Of a stretch of 64,000 nucleotides of DNA, positions 54,412 through 63,915 are shown one piece after another. The translations under genes were made by a program, and so were the position numbers. The DNA comes from Pseudoalteromonas sp. OOF1S-7 (GTDB lineage Bacteria > Pseudomonadota > Gammaproteobacteria > Enterobacterales > Alteromonadaceae): NCBI RefSeq assembly GCF_022347765.1, contig NZ_JAKRFZ010000021.1, forward strand, positions 19,525 to 83,524. The letters are read 5' to 3'. The notes below the pieces were generated by a model. It ran no database searches. It was given only the letters and a program-made list of their open reading frames with translations, and was not told the DNA's origin. Numbering within the stretch: the stretch's first letter is position 1; each line of letters opens with the position of its first letter.

Positions 54412-57273
54412 ATGACAAAGGGGTTTAAGTGGGCTGTGACCACTGCGCTATTGGTGGGTATGTGGTCGGCATCAGGCCATGCTGACGAGTCTGCTGGTGA
54501 GCCTGCGATTACATCACAAATTCACGCGTTGTCTGAAATGACCAGCTGGCAGGAGCAAGTGCTGAGTGCTGAACGCTTACTACAGCATAGTGAGTTCGGC
54601 CCGGAGCAACGTGCAGCCACCCTGAAAGCCATTGGCAAAATTGCCCTGGAAAGCTCACGCTATGAGATGGCGATCCGCTACTTTGAGCAACTTGAGTCTC
54701 TGAGTCGCAACGAGCAGTTGTCTGGCAGCTTGTATCATGCTCTCAAGATGCAGGGGATCAGCGCTTTTTACCAGGGAGATTACGCCGCGTCGGTGACTGA
54801 CTATCAGCAGGCGCTGAGTGTAGCTGAGCAAAGAAATGAGCCCATTGAACGTGCGGATATTCATAATAACCTGGGCATGTCATTCATCCAGATCCACGAT
54901 TTAGAAGCGTCACTGGAGCATTATCTGGCTGCCTATATGCTGTATGAACAGCATGGCAATGAGCAAGACAGAGCGGATATGCTATTGAATCTGGCCGGGG
55001 TGTATATTCGCCAGTTTCGCTATGACAAAGCAGAAGAGTTACTCAAGCGCGCAATGGCGTTGTTTGAGCGCCTGGGAGATCAGTATGGTGTCGCCCTGGC
55101 ACAGGGCAACCTGGGGGTTATTTATACTGAGTCCAACCGTCCTGAGTTGGCGCGCGGAGCTGTTAAAGCCGCTGTAGCGTATTATCACAGCATCAATGAT
55201 ACACGCCATCTGGCGTTTGAATATGTCAATATGGCAAAACTGAGCCTGCTGATCCGCGACTACACAAAGGCAGGGCAGGAAGTGAACTTTGCCATGTATT
55301 ATGCTGAAAAAGCCGACAATCAGGCTGGCGTCATGCATGCTTTGCACCCAATGGCCAGGCTACAGTTGATGCGTGGTGAGATAGCCGGGGCCGAAGCCAG
55401 TATCGAGCGGGGCTTGATGCTGACGCGGAAGTTAGGAGACAGGCTCAGGGAGCGCGAGTTTTTGCATTTACTGGCACTGGTGCAGGCGGCAACAGGCAAG
55501 GTGCAGGCTGCGGCAGAAACACTTGACCATTATCGGGACTTACAGTTTTCATTGCTGAATGAAGGCCTTATCTCACGATTGAATAAGTATCAAAGTAAGT
55601 TTGAAGAAAGCCAGTTAAGTCAGGAATTAGCACAGATGAAGCAGGCGCAAGAACTGCAAAAGCTGCAGGATGAGCAACGCAATCAGTTGCTGTGGATGAG
55701 CGGGCTGATCTTATGTCTGACGTTGATTTCTGTGTTTGCCTTTTATCACCGTGCAACGGAGCGGCGGGCGAAAATCGAGCTCAGTAAAAAAGTCGCGCAG
55801 CGAACTGCACAGTTACAACAGACGGCAGATGAATTGCGTAATGCAAACCAGGTGAAAAGCCAATTTTTAGCTAATATCAGCCATGAAATTCGTACTCCTT
55901 TAACGGCAATTTTGGGTCATGCGGAAAGCCTGCAACAGGACTATATGCACGATGACCATCTGATGTCCTCCCTGGCAGTGGTAACACGCCAGGGAAACCA
56001 CCTTAAGGATCTCATCAGTGATGTACTGGATCTGAGTAAAATTGAGGCACAGCGCCTGGAACTGGAATACACCGAGTTCACCATTGAGAACTTATTGGCA
56101 GATGTCTGTGATATGTTCCAGCGTCCCTGTATGGAAAAATCGCTCGCCTTACTGGTTGAAAATGATTTGCCCACCCCCTATCTGGTGCGACTCGATTACG
56201 TGCGCCTGAAACAGATCTTGATTAACCTGCTCAGTAATGCCGTCAAGTTTACGCAGCAGGGCCAGATAGACTTAGTTATCCGACAACATGAAGGTGGCCT
56301 GACATTTATAGTTCAGGACAGTGGCATAGGTATGTCTCAGTCTCAGGTAGCGCGGATATTTGAGTGTTTTCAGCAGGGCGACAACAGCATCACTCGTCGC
56401 TTTGGTGGTTCGGGGTTAGGGCTCAGCCTGTCGCAGCATTTGGCTAAGATGATGGGCGGAGAGATCTCAGTACACAGTGAAGTGGACAAAGGAAGCCAGT
56501 TTAAGTTGATAATACCTTGTGCACGACTGAGTCATGTCAGCGAACCTGTGTGCCGCAATAAAGTTATGGATGTTCAACGACAGGGCACCGAAGCCCGTTT
56601 ATCCGGCACAATATTATTAGCTGAAGATCATGACGACAACCGTGCTTTGATCATTCGCATGCTGGAAAAAATGGGCCTGGAAGTCGATGCGGTCAATAAT
56701 GGGCGAGACGCAGTAGAACATTGCCTCAGTGCTTATCCGGATGTGGTCTTAATGGACATTCAGATGCCCAAAATGGATGGACTGGAGGCACTGCAATTGT
56801 TGCGTCAGGCCGGTTTTGAAGGCGAGGTATATGCACTGACGGCCAATGTCATGGAGCATGAAATCAAAGATTACCTGGCTCAGGGCTTCAGTGGGCATCT
56901 CAGCAAACCGATCAATAGCGACCTACTGTATCAGACTCTTGCTCAGTCTTTGCAGCGTACTAATGCGTCGCAAGCGCTAGACCTGGCGATAGATATGAGT
57001 GACCTCAAACAGAGTTTTGCACAAACGCTGGAACAAGAAAGGTATAAGCTGATTGATTTGTGGCAGGAGCAGGACTGGCAGGCTTTACAGCATCACTGCC
57101 ATAAGCTCAATGGCGCAGCGAGCATGTTTGGATTTGTCCATATTGCAGATGTTGCCTCACAATTTGAAACCGCACTGAAACAGCAGCAAACCGCGCTGTA
57201 TCAGGACCTGTTTTTGATCTTGTGTGATGAGCTAAAAGTGTGTGATTACTCAGAACAACTCGATGTCACCTAG
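54412..57273 (+). CDS. TPR-sensor hybrid histidine kinase with receiver and HPt domains
   Basis: 953 residues. Signal peptide (1-25), six or more TPR-like repeats in the periplasm (about 60-385), coiled coil, one membrane helix (about 428-445), HisKA with His491 (ANISHEIRTPL), HATPase (Asn608, DSGIG, GGSGLGL), receiver (733-850, Asp782 in VLMDIQMPKMDG) and a C-terminal HPt domain with His897 (HCHKLNGAAS). It can therefore run a full phosphorelay inside one chain. The output regulator is not encoded nearby. Its 3' end overlaps the convergent MCP gene by 24 bases. Confidence 0.93.
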   Translation: MTKGFKWAVTTALLVGMWSASGHADESAGEPAITSQIHALSEMTSWQEQVLSAERLLQHSEFGPEQRAATLKAIGKIALESSRYEMAIRYFEQLESLSRNEQLSGSLYHALKMQGISAFYQGDYAASVTDYQQALSVAEQRNEPIERADIHNNLGMSFIQIHDLEASLEHYLAAYMLYEQHGNEQDRADMLLNLAGVYIRQFRYDKAEELLKRAMALFERLGDQYGVALAQGNLGVIYTESNRPELARGAVKAAVAYYHSINDTRHLAFEYVNMAKLSLLIRDYTKAGQEVNFAMYYAEKADNQAGVMHALHPMARLQLMRGEIAGAEASIERGLMLTRKLGDRLREREFLHLLALVQAATGKVQAAAETLDHYRDLQFSLLNEGLISRLNKYQSKFEESQLSQELAQMKQAQELQKLQDEQRNQLLWMSGLILCLTLISVFAFYHRATERRAKIELSKKVAQRTAQLQQTADELRNANQVKSQFLANISHEIRTPLTAILGHAESLQQDYMHDDHLMSSLAVVTRQGNHLKDLISDVLDLSKIEAQRLELEYTEFTIENLLADVCDMFQRPCMEKSLALLVENDLPTPYLVRLDYVRLKQILINLLSNAVKFTQQGQIDLVIRQHEGGLTFIVQDSGIGMSQSQVARIFECFQQGDNSITRRFGGSGLGLSLSQHLAKMMGGEISVHSEVDKGSQFKLIIPCARLSHVSEPVCRNKVMDVQRQGTEARLSGTILLAEDHDDNRALIIRMLEKMGLEVDAVNNGRDAVEHCLSAYPDVVLMDIQMPKMDGLEALQLLRQAGFEGEVYALTANVMEHEIKDYLAQGFSGHLSKPINSDLLYQTLAQSLQRTNASQALDLAIDMSDLKQSFAQTLEQERYKLIDLWQEQDWQALQHHCHKLNGAASMFGFVHIADVASQFETALKQQQTALYQDLFLILCDELKVCDYSEQLDVT

Positions 57274-58539
57274 TCCACTGTGCTTGTCAGGCTGCACAGA
57301 GTGATTGCGCTTAGGTATAGTTGAAGGTGTATCGGTATCGCAACTATAGCGGCTGGTATCGGTACGGTGCGACATATCCAGCTCAGGTCGTTCTGCATTA
57401 AAAATAGACAGTTTCTCATGAATACATGCGGCCAGGTTAATCAGGTCACTGCTCGACACAGCCTGAATTTTAGACGTGGATAGCGCATCCGAATTGAGTT
57501 CAACCATAGACTCAATGCTCGATTGTGCCTCGTCTGAGACTGCCTTTTGCCGGCTTACCTGATCGTGAATACTGTGCGACATCGCATTAATCTCAATCAT
57601 GGCGCCTTCTATCTGGTCGACCTCTTTGGTAGAGGCTTCCGACAAACTGACCGTTTTACCGGTTTCTTCCAGTGCGGTGAGCATCAGTGCATGGGCACTG
57701 TCTGTGCCCGCCTGGATTTTATTGACCATGGTCCGTACTTCCTGCGTTGACTGACTGGTGCGTGCGGCCAGGCTGCGTACTTCGTCGGCCACCACTGCAA
57801 AGCCTCGACCTTGCTCACCTGCGCGTGCTGCCTCGATGGCGGCATTCAGGGCCAGTAAGTTGGTCTGATCAGCGATGGCATTAATCACATCAATAACGGA
57901 ACTAATGGCGTCGCTGTCTGCTTTCAGTGCCGCTATTTGTTCACTGGTGGCCTGAATATTCGTTGCCAGCGTCATCAGGCTTTGCTGGCTCCGGTCAGTA
58001 TCAATACGGGTTTTCTTGACCGCCTGCGTGGCATTCTCGACGGAACTGTAGATTTTTTCCAGGCTGTCATCGAGCTCCCTTGATACCGTCAGCATTTGGT
58101 TGATGGCTGTGGCGAGATCCGCGCCGTGCACATGCTGGATAGTGGCTTTTTGTGTCATGGAGGCATAAGTATCGCGTAGGCTGTCAGCCATAGGTGTAAG
58201 ACGGGAAGAGGAGGCATACACTTCGCCAATAATGTGCTCCATCATCGCCATACTGGCATTAATGGCCAGACAAGCCTTGGGTAGCGTTTTGTCTTTTTCG
58301 TCAAAGCGAAATGTCAGATCAATGGTATCCTGGTGATGTAATGCGCTGACAAAACTCTGTAGATAGGCGCCCTTTTCCTGTTTTTTATCTAACCATATCG
58401 TGACCAGCACAGAGGCAACCACCATCAGGGTAATCAGGGTCGCGGTAACTGTCAGAGGCAAAGCAAAGATGGCGGTACAGACCAGCACGGCGGCTATGTT
58501 CACTGTCGTCACGGCCATGGCACTGGCTACTAAACGCAT
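57250..58539 (-). CDS. Methyl-accepting chemotaxis protein
   Basis: 429 residues. Two adjacent membrane helices at the N-terminus (about 5-53) without a large periplasmic domain between them, then a linker and a long cytoplasmic coiled-coil signalling region with the MCP hairpin tip (DQTNLLALNAAIEAARAGE). It should couple through CheW to the CheA kinase. The absence of a periplasmic sensor suggests it senses inside the cell or the membrane; the roughly 100-residue part after the helices has no domain I recognise. Confidence 0.9.
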   Translation of the reverse strand: MRLVASAMAVTTVNIAAVLVCTAIFALPLTVTATLITLMVVASVLVTIWLDKKQEKGAYLQSFVSALHHQDTIDLTFRFDEKDKTLPKACLAINASMAMMEHIIGEVYASSSRLTPMADSLRDTYASMTQKATIQHVHGADLATAINQMLTVSRELDDSLEKIYSSVENATQAVKKTRIDTDRSQQSLMTLATNIQATSEQIAALKADSDAISSVIDVINAIADQTNLLALNAAIEAARAGEQGRGFAVVADEVRSLAARTSQSTQEVRTMVNKIQAGTDSAHALMLTALEETGKTVSLSEASTKEVDQIEGAMIEINAMSHSIHDQVSRQKAVSDEAQSSIESMVELNSDALSTSKIQAVSSSDLINLAACIHEKLSIFNAERPELDMSHRTDTSRYSCDTDTPSTIPKRNHSVQPDKHSGLGDIELF

Positions 58540-58661
58540 GGGTTTGGGTTCCTTTATCGGACTTGCAGGATAAGGAGCGTGTCCTTATTTGCGTTCAAAT
58601 GTCTTATGCATATCCTTTAATATATAGAACACACCCTTGAGAGTTCCAAGCAATGAGGGCA

Positions 58662-58689
58662 TAAAAAAGCCTGCATAAGCAGGCTTTTT
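58662..58689 (-). terminator. Rho-independent terminator after rho
   Basis: AGCCTGC (58668-58674) pairs with GCAGGCT (58679-58685) with A- and T-runs on both sides, so it can work in both directions. It lies 17 bases beyond the rho stop. Confidence 0.9.
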
Positions 58690-58705
58690 CTGTTCAAGCG
58701 ATTGG

Positions 58706-59965
58706 TTATTTACGCTTCATCGAATCAAAGAACTCGTTATTGGTTTTGCACATTGACAGCTTGTCGATCAAGAATTCCATTGCATCGATTTCGCTCATCT
58801 CATGGACAATTTTGCGTAAGATCCACATTTTTTGCAGCTCATCAGGTTTGGTGAGGAGCTCTTCGCGGCGCGTACCTGAACGGTTAAAGTCAATGGCCGG
58901 GAAGACGCGCTTTTCAGCAATCTTACGGTTTAAGTGCAGTTCCATGTTACCGGTACCCTTAAACTCTTCGTAAATAACTTCATCCATTTTAGAGCCCGTG
59001 TCGATCAGGGCTGTCGCGATGATAGTCAGGCTGCCGCCTTCTTCTACGTTACGTGCAGCACCGAAGAAGCGCTTTGGCTTGTGCAGTGCGTTGGCGTCGA
59101 CACCACCCGTCAGAACTTTACCTGAAGACGGGATCACGGTGTTGTAGGCGCGTGCAAGACGCGTGATAGAGTCCAGCAGAATGATGACGTCTTTTTTGTG
59201 CTCAACCAAACGTTTCGCTTTTTCGATGACCATTTCTGCAACCTGCACGTGACGGCTTGCTGGCTCGTCGAACGTTGAGGCGACGACTTCACCTTGTACC
59301 AGGCGCTGCATTTCTGTTACTTCTTCCGGACGCTCGTCGATCAGCAGTACCATCAGCGTTGCATCTGGATTGTTGTAAGAAATAGACTGTGCAATGTTTT
59401 GCAGCAGCATGGTCTTACCGGCTTTAGGTGGTGCGACAATCAGTGCACGCTGTCCTTTACCGATTGGAGAAGCCAGGTCCAGAACACGCGCAGTGATATC
59501 TTCGGTACTGCCGTTGCCGCGTTCCATCACCATACGCTCGTTGGCGTGTATAGGCGTCAGGTTTTCAAACAGGATCTTAGTTCTGGAGTTTTCTGGCTTA
59601 TCGAAGTTAACTTCGTTTACTTTCAGCAGCGCAAAGTAACGCTCACCATCTTTAGGTGGGCGGATCAGACCGCTGATGCTGTCGCCGGTACGTAGGCTAA
59701 AACGTCTGATCTGGCTAGGCGAAACATAAATGTCATCCGGGCCTGCCAGGTAGGAGGCTTCTGATGAGCGTAAAAAGCCGAAGCCATCCTGAAGAATTTC
59801 CAGCACGCCGCCGCCATAGATGTTTTCGCCGCTTTTAGCGTGCGCTTTCAAGATGGCGAAGATGATGTCTTGTTTTCTCAGACGGGCAACGTTCTCGAGC
59901 CCCATAGACTCGGCAAGTTTTACAAGCTCATTGATTGACTTGTCTTTCAGTTCGCGTAAATGCAT
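58706..59965 (-). CDS. rho: Transcription termination factor Rho
   Basis: 419 residues, the same length as E. coli Rho and nearly collinear with it. It has the N-terminal RNA-binding domain (YGGGVLEILQDGFGFLRS), Walker A PPKAGKTMLL, Walker B region VIILLDSITRLARAYN and the R-loop. It is an RNA-dependent hexameric helicase that stops transcription. The order trxA-rho (same strand, 217 bp between) matches E. coli. The leader at 59966-60182 is where autoregulation would act. Confidence 0.98.
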   Translation of the reverse strand: MHLRELKDKSINELVKLAESMGLENVARLRKQDIIFAILKAHAKSGENIYGGGVLEILQDGFGFLRSSEASYLAGPDDIYVSPSQIRRFSLRTGDSISGLIRPPKDGERYFALLKVNEVNFDKPENSRTKILFENLTPIHANERMVMERGNGSTEDITARVLDLASPIGKGQRALIVAPPKAGKTMLLQNIAQSISYNNPDATLMVLLIDERPEEVTEMQRLVQGEVVASTFDEPASRHVQVAEMVIEKAKRLVEHKKDVIILLDSITRLARAYNTVIPSSGKVLTGGVDANALHKPKRFFGAARNVEEGGSLTIIATALIDTGSKMDEVIYEEFKGTGNMELHLNRKIAEKRVFPAIDFNRSGTRREELLTKPDELQKMWILRKIVHEMSEIDAMEFLIDKLSMCKTNNEFFDSMKRK

Positions 59966-60182
59966 ATTGGTGGGTTCTTTATTTAAAAGTTGTTCTCTCG
60001 TGGTACGAGGGATTGAATTGAAATTGCTTAAGGTTAGTGGCTCTATAAGTTAGCAGCTAGGGGAGCAGTCGTCCAGTCTTTATACAAATTTAATCAGGCA
60101 GGGCTAAAACAGCGCTACCTGATACATTCGGACTGTGACCGATTGGCGACCAGCGATGCCGGTGCCATTTAGCAGTGTTCAG

Positions 60183-60509
60183 TTAGATGTTGTTCTCTAA
60201 GAACTCGATCAATTGTGTTTTTGACAACGCACCAACTTTGGTTGCTGCTACAGCACCGTCTTTGAACAGAAGCAGAGTTGGGATGCCACGAATACCGAAC
60301 TTAGGCGGTGTCAGCGAGTTTTGGTCGATGTTGAGCTTAGCTACGGTCGCGCGACCTTCGAACTCGTCTGCAATTTCGTCCAGGATTGGGGCGATCATTT
60401 TACAAGGGCCACACCACTCAGCCCAGAAATCTACCAGTACAGGGGTATCCGACTTAAGCACGTCTGCTTCGAAGCTGTCATCAGTTAGTTGAATAATTTT
60501 GTCGCTCAT
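60183..60509 (-). CDS. trxA: Thioredoxin 1
   Basis: 108 residues with the WCGPCK active site (Cys33, Cys36) and cis-Pro in IRGIPTLLLF. A cytoplasmic disulphide reductant used by ribonucleotide reductase, PAPS reductase and others. GGAGAG precedes the ATG. It is divergent from rhlB. Confidence 0.98.
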   Translation of the reverse strand: MSDKIIQLTDDSFEADVLKSDTPVLVDFWAEWCGPCKMIAPILDEIADEFEGRATVAKLNIDQNSLTPPKFGIRGIPTLLLFKDGAVAATKVGALSKTQLIEFLENNI

Positions 60510-60547
60510 TGCGCTCTCCGTTAGAATTAGGTCAATTATTTAATGCG

Positions 60548-60576
60548 TATTTAAACACTCTTGTTTCTTATTGCAA
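60548..60576 (-). promoter_or_regulatory. Candidate trxA promoter
   Basis: On the minus strand TTGCAA (60576-60571) and TAAATA (60553-60548) are 17 bases apart, upstream of trxA in the 91-bp divergent region shared with rhlB. Confidence 0.45.
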
Positions 60577-60600
60577 GTTTAAACGTTATGCTTAATTGCT

Positions 60601-61887
60601 ATGACTAAGACACATTTGACCAATAAAAAATTTATCGACTTTGCTTTAGCGCCGGAAGTGGTCGCCGGTTTGACAGCGAGTGGCTTCGAATACTGTACGC
60701 CAATCCAAGCAAAGTGTATGCCCTACATCAGTGAGGGCAGAGACATTGCCGGTCAGGCTCAGACAGGGACAGGTAAAACGCTTGCGTTTTTAACTGCGAC
60801 ATGTCACAAGCTGTTGCAAAGCCAATCTGACGCTCAGGTTGCCGGTCAGCCACGTGCGTTGATAATGGCACCGACACGAGAGCTTGCGATCCAAATCCAC
60901 AAAGACGCACAAATATTGGCGCCGGCGTGTGGGTTAAAGCTTGGCTTAGTATATGGTGGCGAAGAATATGAAAAACAACGGTCGCAGCTAGAAAAAGGGG
61001 TAGATATCCTAATCGGCACGACCGGACGCCTGATCGATTTCTATAAACAAGGTGCTTATAACCTTAATAACATTGAAGTTGTTGTGTTGGATGAAGCGGA
61101 CCGAATGTTCGATTTAGGCTTCATTAAAGATATTCGTTATATGTTCAACCGTATGCCGGATACGCAACAGCGTCTGAATTTACTCTTTTCTGCAACGCTG
61201 TCTTATCGTGTGCAAGAACTGGCCTTTGAACATATGCACAACCCGATCCATGTGCAGATAGAGCCGGATGTCAAAACGGGCAAGCGGATCAAAGAAGAAC
61301 TATTTCACCCCTCGCAAGAGGACAAAATACCTTTACTCCTTACTCTGATTGAGGAAGAGTGGCCAGACAAAGCCATTGTATTTGCTAATACCAAGCATAG
61401 TTGTGAAAACGTCTATGAGTGGCTGAAAAATGACGGGCACCGGGTGGGATTGTTAACTGGTGATGTAAATCAGAAAAAACGTTTGTCGATTTTGTCCAAG
61501 TTCACTAAAGGCGAACTGGACCTGCTGGTTGCCACAGATGTTGCAGCGCGAGGCTTGCATATTCCTGAGGTGAGTCATGTACTGAATTTTGACTTACCTG
61601 ACGATTGCGAAGATTACGTGCATCGCATTGGTCGTACTGGCCGAGCTGGCGCATCGGGCCATGCAATTAGTTTTGCTTGTGAGCAGTATGCTTATAACTT
61701 ACATGAGATTGAAGAATACATTGACCATGCAATTCCGGTTTCTCACTACGATAAGTCAGCATTACTGGATGACATTAAAGCGCCTGCCAGGCAACAAAGG
61801 CGCAGAAATACACCCGGACAGCGCGGCAATCGCAGTGGCAGTAACCGTCGACAAGGTAGTTACCAAAAATCACGCCCGCGCAACTAA
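60601..61887 (+). CDS. rhlB: ATP-dependent RNA helicase RhlB
   Basis: 428 residues with DEAD-box motifs TPIQAKCMP, AQTGTGKT, PTRELAIQI, DEAD, SATLS, ARGLH and HRIGRTGRAG. The basic Arg/Gly/Gln-rich tail (from about 395) is typical for RhlB. It works with RNase E in the degradosome. Divergent from trxA, as in E. coli, and followed by the gppA-type gene 32 bases later, probably in one operon. Confidence 0.96.
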   Translation: MTKTHLTNKKFIDFALAPEVVAGLTASGFEYCTPIQAKCMPYISEGRDIAGQAQTGTGKTLAFLTATCHKLLQSQSDAQVAGQPRALIMAPTRELAIQIHKDAQILAPACGLKLGLVYGGEEYEKQRSQLEKGVDILIGTTGRLIDFYKQGAYNLNNIEVVVLDEADRMFDLGFIKDIRYMFNRMPDTQQRLNLLFSATLSYRVQELAFEHMHNPIHVQIEPDVKTGKRIKEELFHPSQEDKIPLLLTLIEEEWPDKAIVFANTKHSCENVYEWLKNDGHRVGLLTGDVNQKKRLSILSKFTKGELDLLVATDVAARGLHIPEVSHVLNFDLPDDCEDYVHRIGRTGRAGASGHAISFACEQYAYNLHEIEEYIDHAIPVSHYDKSALLDDIKAPARQQRRRNTPGQRGNRSGSNRRQGSYQKSRPRN

Positions 61888-61919
61888 CCGGGCACTTTGG
61901 TAGAGGTAGATAGAGGTTA

Positions 61920-63428
61920 GTGAGCGTGGTTCAGAGATCTCCACATGAAAACGTGTATGCGGTGATTGATTTAGGATCAAACAGCTTCCATATGCTGATC
62001 GCAAAACATATGGCTGGCGGCGTGCATACAATTGGGCGAGTCAAACGTAAAGTACGTCTGGCTGCTGGTCTGGATGAGCAATATCTGCTGAGTGAAGAAG
62101 CGATGCAGCGGGGCTGGGAGTGTTTATCCTTATTTGCTGAGCGGCTTCAGGATATTCCGGCTGGCAATATACGTATTGTTGCTACTGCGACTTTGCGTTT
62201 GGCTACCAATGCAGGGGTGTTCAAGCATAAAGCCGAGCAAATTCTTGGTCACCCTATCTCTATCATCAGTGGTGAAGAAGAGGCTCGATCTATTTATAAG
62301 GGCGTTGCACACACCTCTGCATGTCATGGGAAGCAACTCGTTGTTGACATAGGTGGTGCCAGTACAGAAATCGTCATTGGTCAGGGTTTTGAAGCACAGT
62401 TGTACCACAGCCTGAATATGGGGTGTGTTACCTATTTGGAGCGCTATTTCTCAGATGGTGCCTTGAGCGAAACCAATTTCGCTGCTGCAACGGCAGCTGC
62501 GCATAATGTGGTTGCGCCTTACGCCCCACAATACAAAACTGCCGGATGGGAGTTGGCGATTGGTGCTTCTGGTACGGTTCAGGCTATTCAGGAAATTTTT
62601 GCCGCCCTTGGGTTGGATGAAATGCTGAGTCTGGAGAAGCTTCAGGCAATTCGCACCCAGGCAATCCAGTTTGAGAGTATCGATCAACTTGAGCTACCTG
62701 GGCTGAGCGAAGAACGGCGCCTGGTATTTGTTTCCGGATTGGCGATTTTGATTGCGCTCTTTGAAGCATTACAGATTGAGCGAATGGGTCTGGCCGGGGG
62801 GGCATTACGCGAAGGCATTTTATATAGCATGATTGATCAGCTCAATCAGGCTGATATTCGTAAACGTACGCTCGATGGCTTTATGTCTAGATACCATGTT
62901 GATGCGGGTCAGGCGACACGTGTGTTTGATATATGCAAAATACTGCTGCAGCAACTAGAAGCCCCCATGCAGCTTGATATTCAAAGTGCATGTAGCCTGT
63001 TGAGTGCAGCGGCATCCATGCATGAAATTGGTCTGGTCATTGACTACAAGTCTTATCACCAGCACAGTGCCTATATTTTAAAACACACAGGTATGCCGGG
63101 ATACTCGCGAGTACAAAAGCAAATGGTAGTAGTTTTGGTGGGTAACCATCGACTCGATGTAGAAGAAGGTTCTTTTACTCAGTTTGGCAATCAACAGGGG
63201 TTCATCGAGTTACTCGTCAGAATCCTTCGGGTTGCAGTGATCCTATCGATGCGCCGTCAGGACGATGTCTTGCCTGATCTCTACATAACAGCAACAGAAC
63301 CTGAAACGCTCACCTTAACTATGCCAGGCGACTGGCTAAATGAACATCCATTGATGCGCAGCGAATTGGAGTCAGAAGCTGGGTATCAGGAAAAAGCCGG
63401 TTGGATATTGAAAATTGAGCGCGATTAA
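61920..63428 (+). CDS. gppA: Guanosine pentaphosphatase / exopolyphosphatase (GppA/Ppx)
   Basis: 502 residues. The actin-like fold begins YAVIDLGSNSFHMLI (phosphate-1 motif) and continues with ATATLRLATNAGVF, ISGEEEARSIYKGV, and VVDIGGASTEIVIG (phosphate-2), plus a C-terminal HD-like domain (about 320-500). It converts pppGpp to ppGpp and can hydrolyse polyphosphate. Location directly after rhlB, as in E. coli, supports gppA. The start is GTG. A terminator that includes the stop codon follows. Confidence 0.9.
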   Translation: MSVVQRSPHENVYAVIDLGSNSFHMLIAKHMAGGVHTIGRVKRKVRLAAGLDEQYLLSEEAMQRGWECLSLFAERLQDIPAGNIRIVATATLRLATNAGVFKHKAEQILGHPISIISGEEEARSIYKGVAHTSACHGKQLVVDIGGASTEIVIGQGFEAQLYHSLNMGCVTYLERYFSDGALSETNFAAATAAAHNVVAPYAPQYKTAGWELAIGASGTVQAIQEIFAALGLDEMLSLEKLQAIRTQAIQFESIDQLELPGLSEERRLVFVSGLAILIALFEALQIERMGLAGGALREGILYSMIDQLNQADIRKRTLDGFMSRYHVDAGQATRVFDICKILLQQLEAPMQLDIQSACSLLSAAASMHEIGLVIDYKSYHQHSAYILKHTGMPGYSRVQKQMVVVLVGNHRLDVEEGSFTQFGNQQGFIELLVRILRVAVILSMRRQDDVLPDLYITATEPETLTLTMPGDWLNEHPLMRSELESEAGYQEKAGWILKIERD

Positions 63429-63439
63429 GCGCTCTTTTT
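63417..63439 (+). terminator. Terminator overlapping the gppA stop codon
   Basis: GAGCGC (63417-63422) pairs with GCGCTC (63429-63434), loop GATTAA, followed by five T (63435-63439). The stop codon TAA (63426-63428) is in the loop. Confidence 0.85.
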
Positions 63440-63522
63440 GTACAATAAAGGCCTAAAAAAGCGCGTTTTGTTTGAATCTTGTTCGAACGTGCTGTTTTTC
63501 TCACTTTTCTTCAAAAAAGGGG

Positions 63523-63550
63523 TTGCACTGGGTTTCGATTTCCCTATAAT
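63523..63550 (+). promoter_or_regulatory. rRNA operon promoter P1
   Basis: TTGCAC (63523-63528), 16-base spacer and perfect TATAAT (63545-63550), followed by a GC-rich discriminator GCGC, which is typical of promoters under ppGpp control. Confidence 0.75.
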
Positions 63551-63647
63551 GCGCATCCACCGACACGGGGCACAACGCTGAAAAGCAACGAGCCAACGAG
63601 TTGGGAGTCAAATAAAACTTGATTCTGAAATTTCTCAAAATTAAGTG

Positions 63648-63675
63648 TTGACATAAAGCGGGAAGTGATTAGAAT
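63648..63675 (+). promoter_or_regulatory. rRNA operon promoter P2
   Basis: Perfect TTGACA (63648-63653), 16-base spacer and TAGAAT (63670-63675), preceded by an A/T-rich stretch (63610-63645) that could be an UP element. Confidence 0.75.
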
Positions 63676-63733
63676 GCACAACCCTCAGCGCTAACAGCGC
63701 AGCGACATTGAGTCGCACCGGGTAACCGGATTA

Positions 63734-63745
63734 TGTTCTTTAAAA
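63734..63745 (+). promoter_or_regulatory. boxA-like antitermination element in the rRNA leader
   Basis: TGTTCTTTAAAA resembles the boxA core TGCTCTTTAACA bound by NusB/NusE and lies between P2 and the 16S gene, where the antitermination site is expected. Confidence 0.65.
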
Positions 63746-63915
63746 ATATGAAGCAATCATCTGTGTGGGCACTCGTACAGATTGAGTTCTAACAGCAGAT
63801 TCTAGTTCGCTAGATGACGCACAAAAATTTAGAGTCTCAATTTCTTATGAGTGACTAACATAGTCAATTTATACAGAATTCATTGAGCACGAAACTTCGG
63901 TTTCAAAAAACTTTT

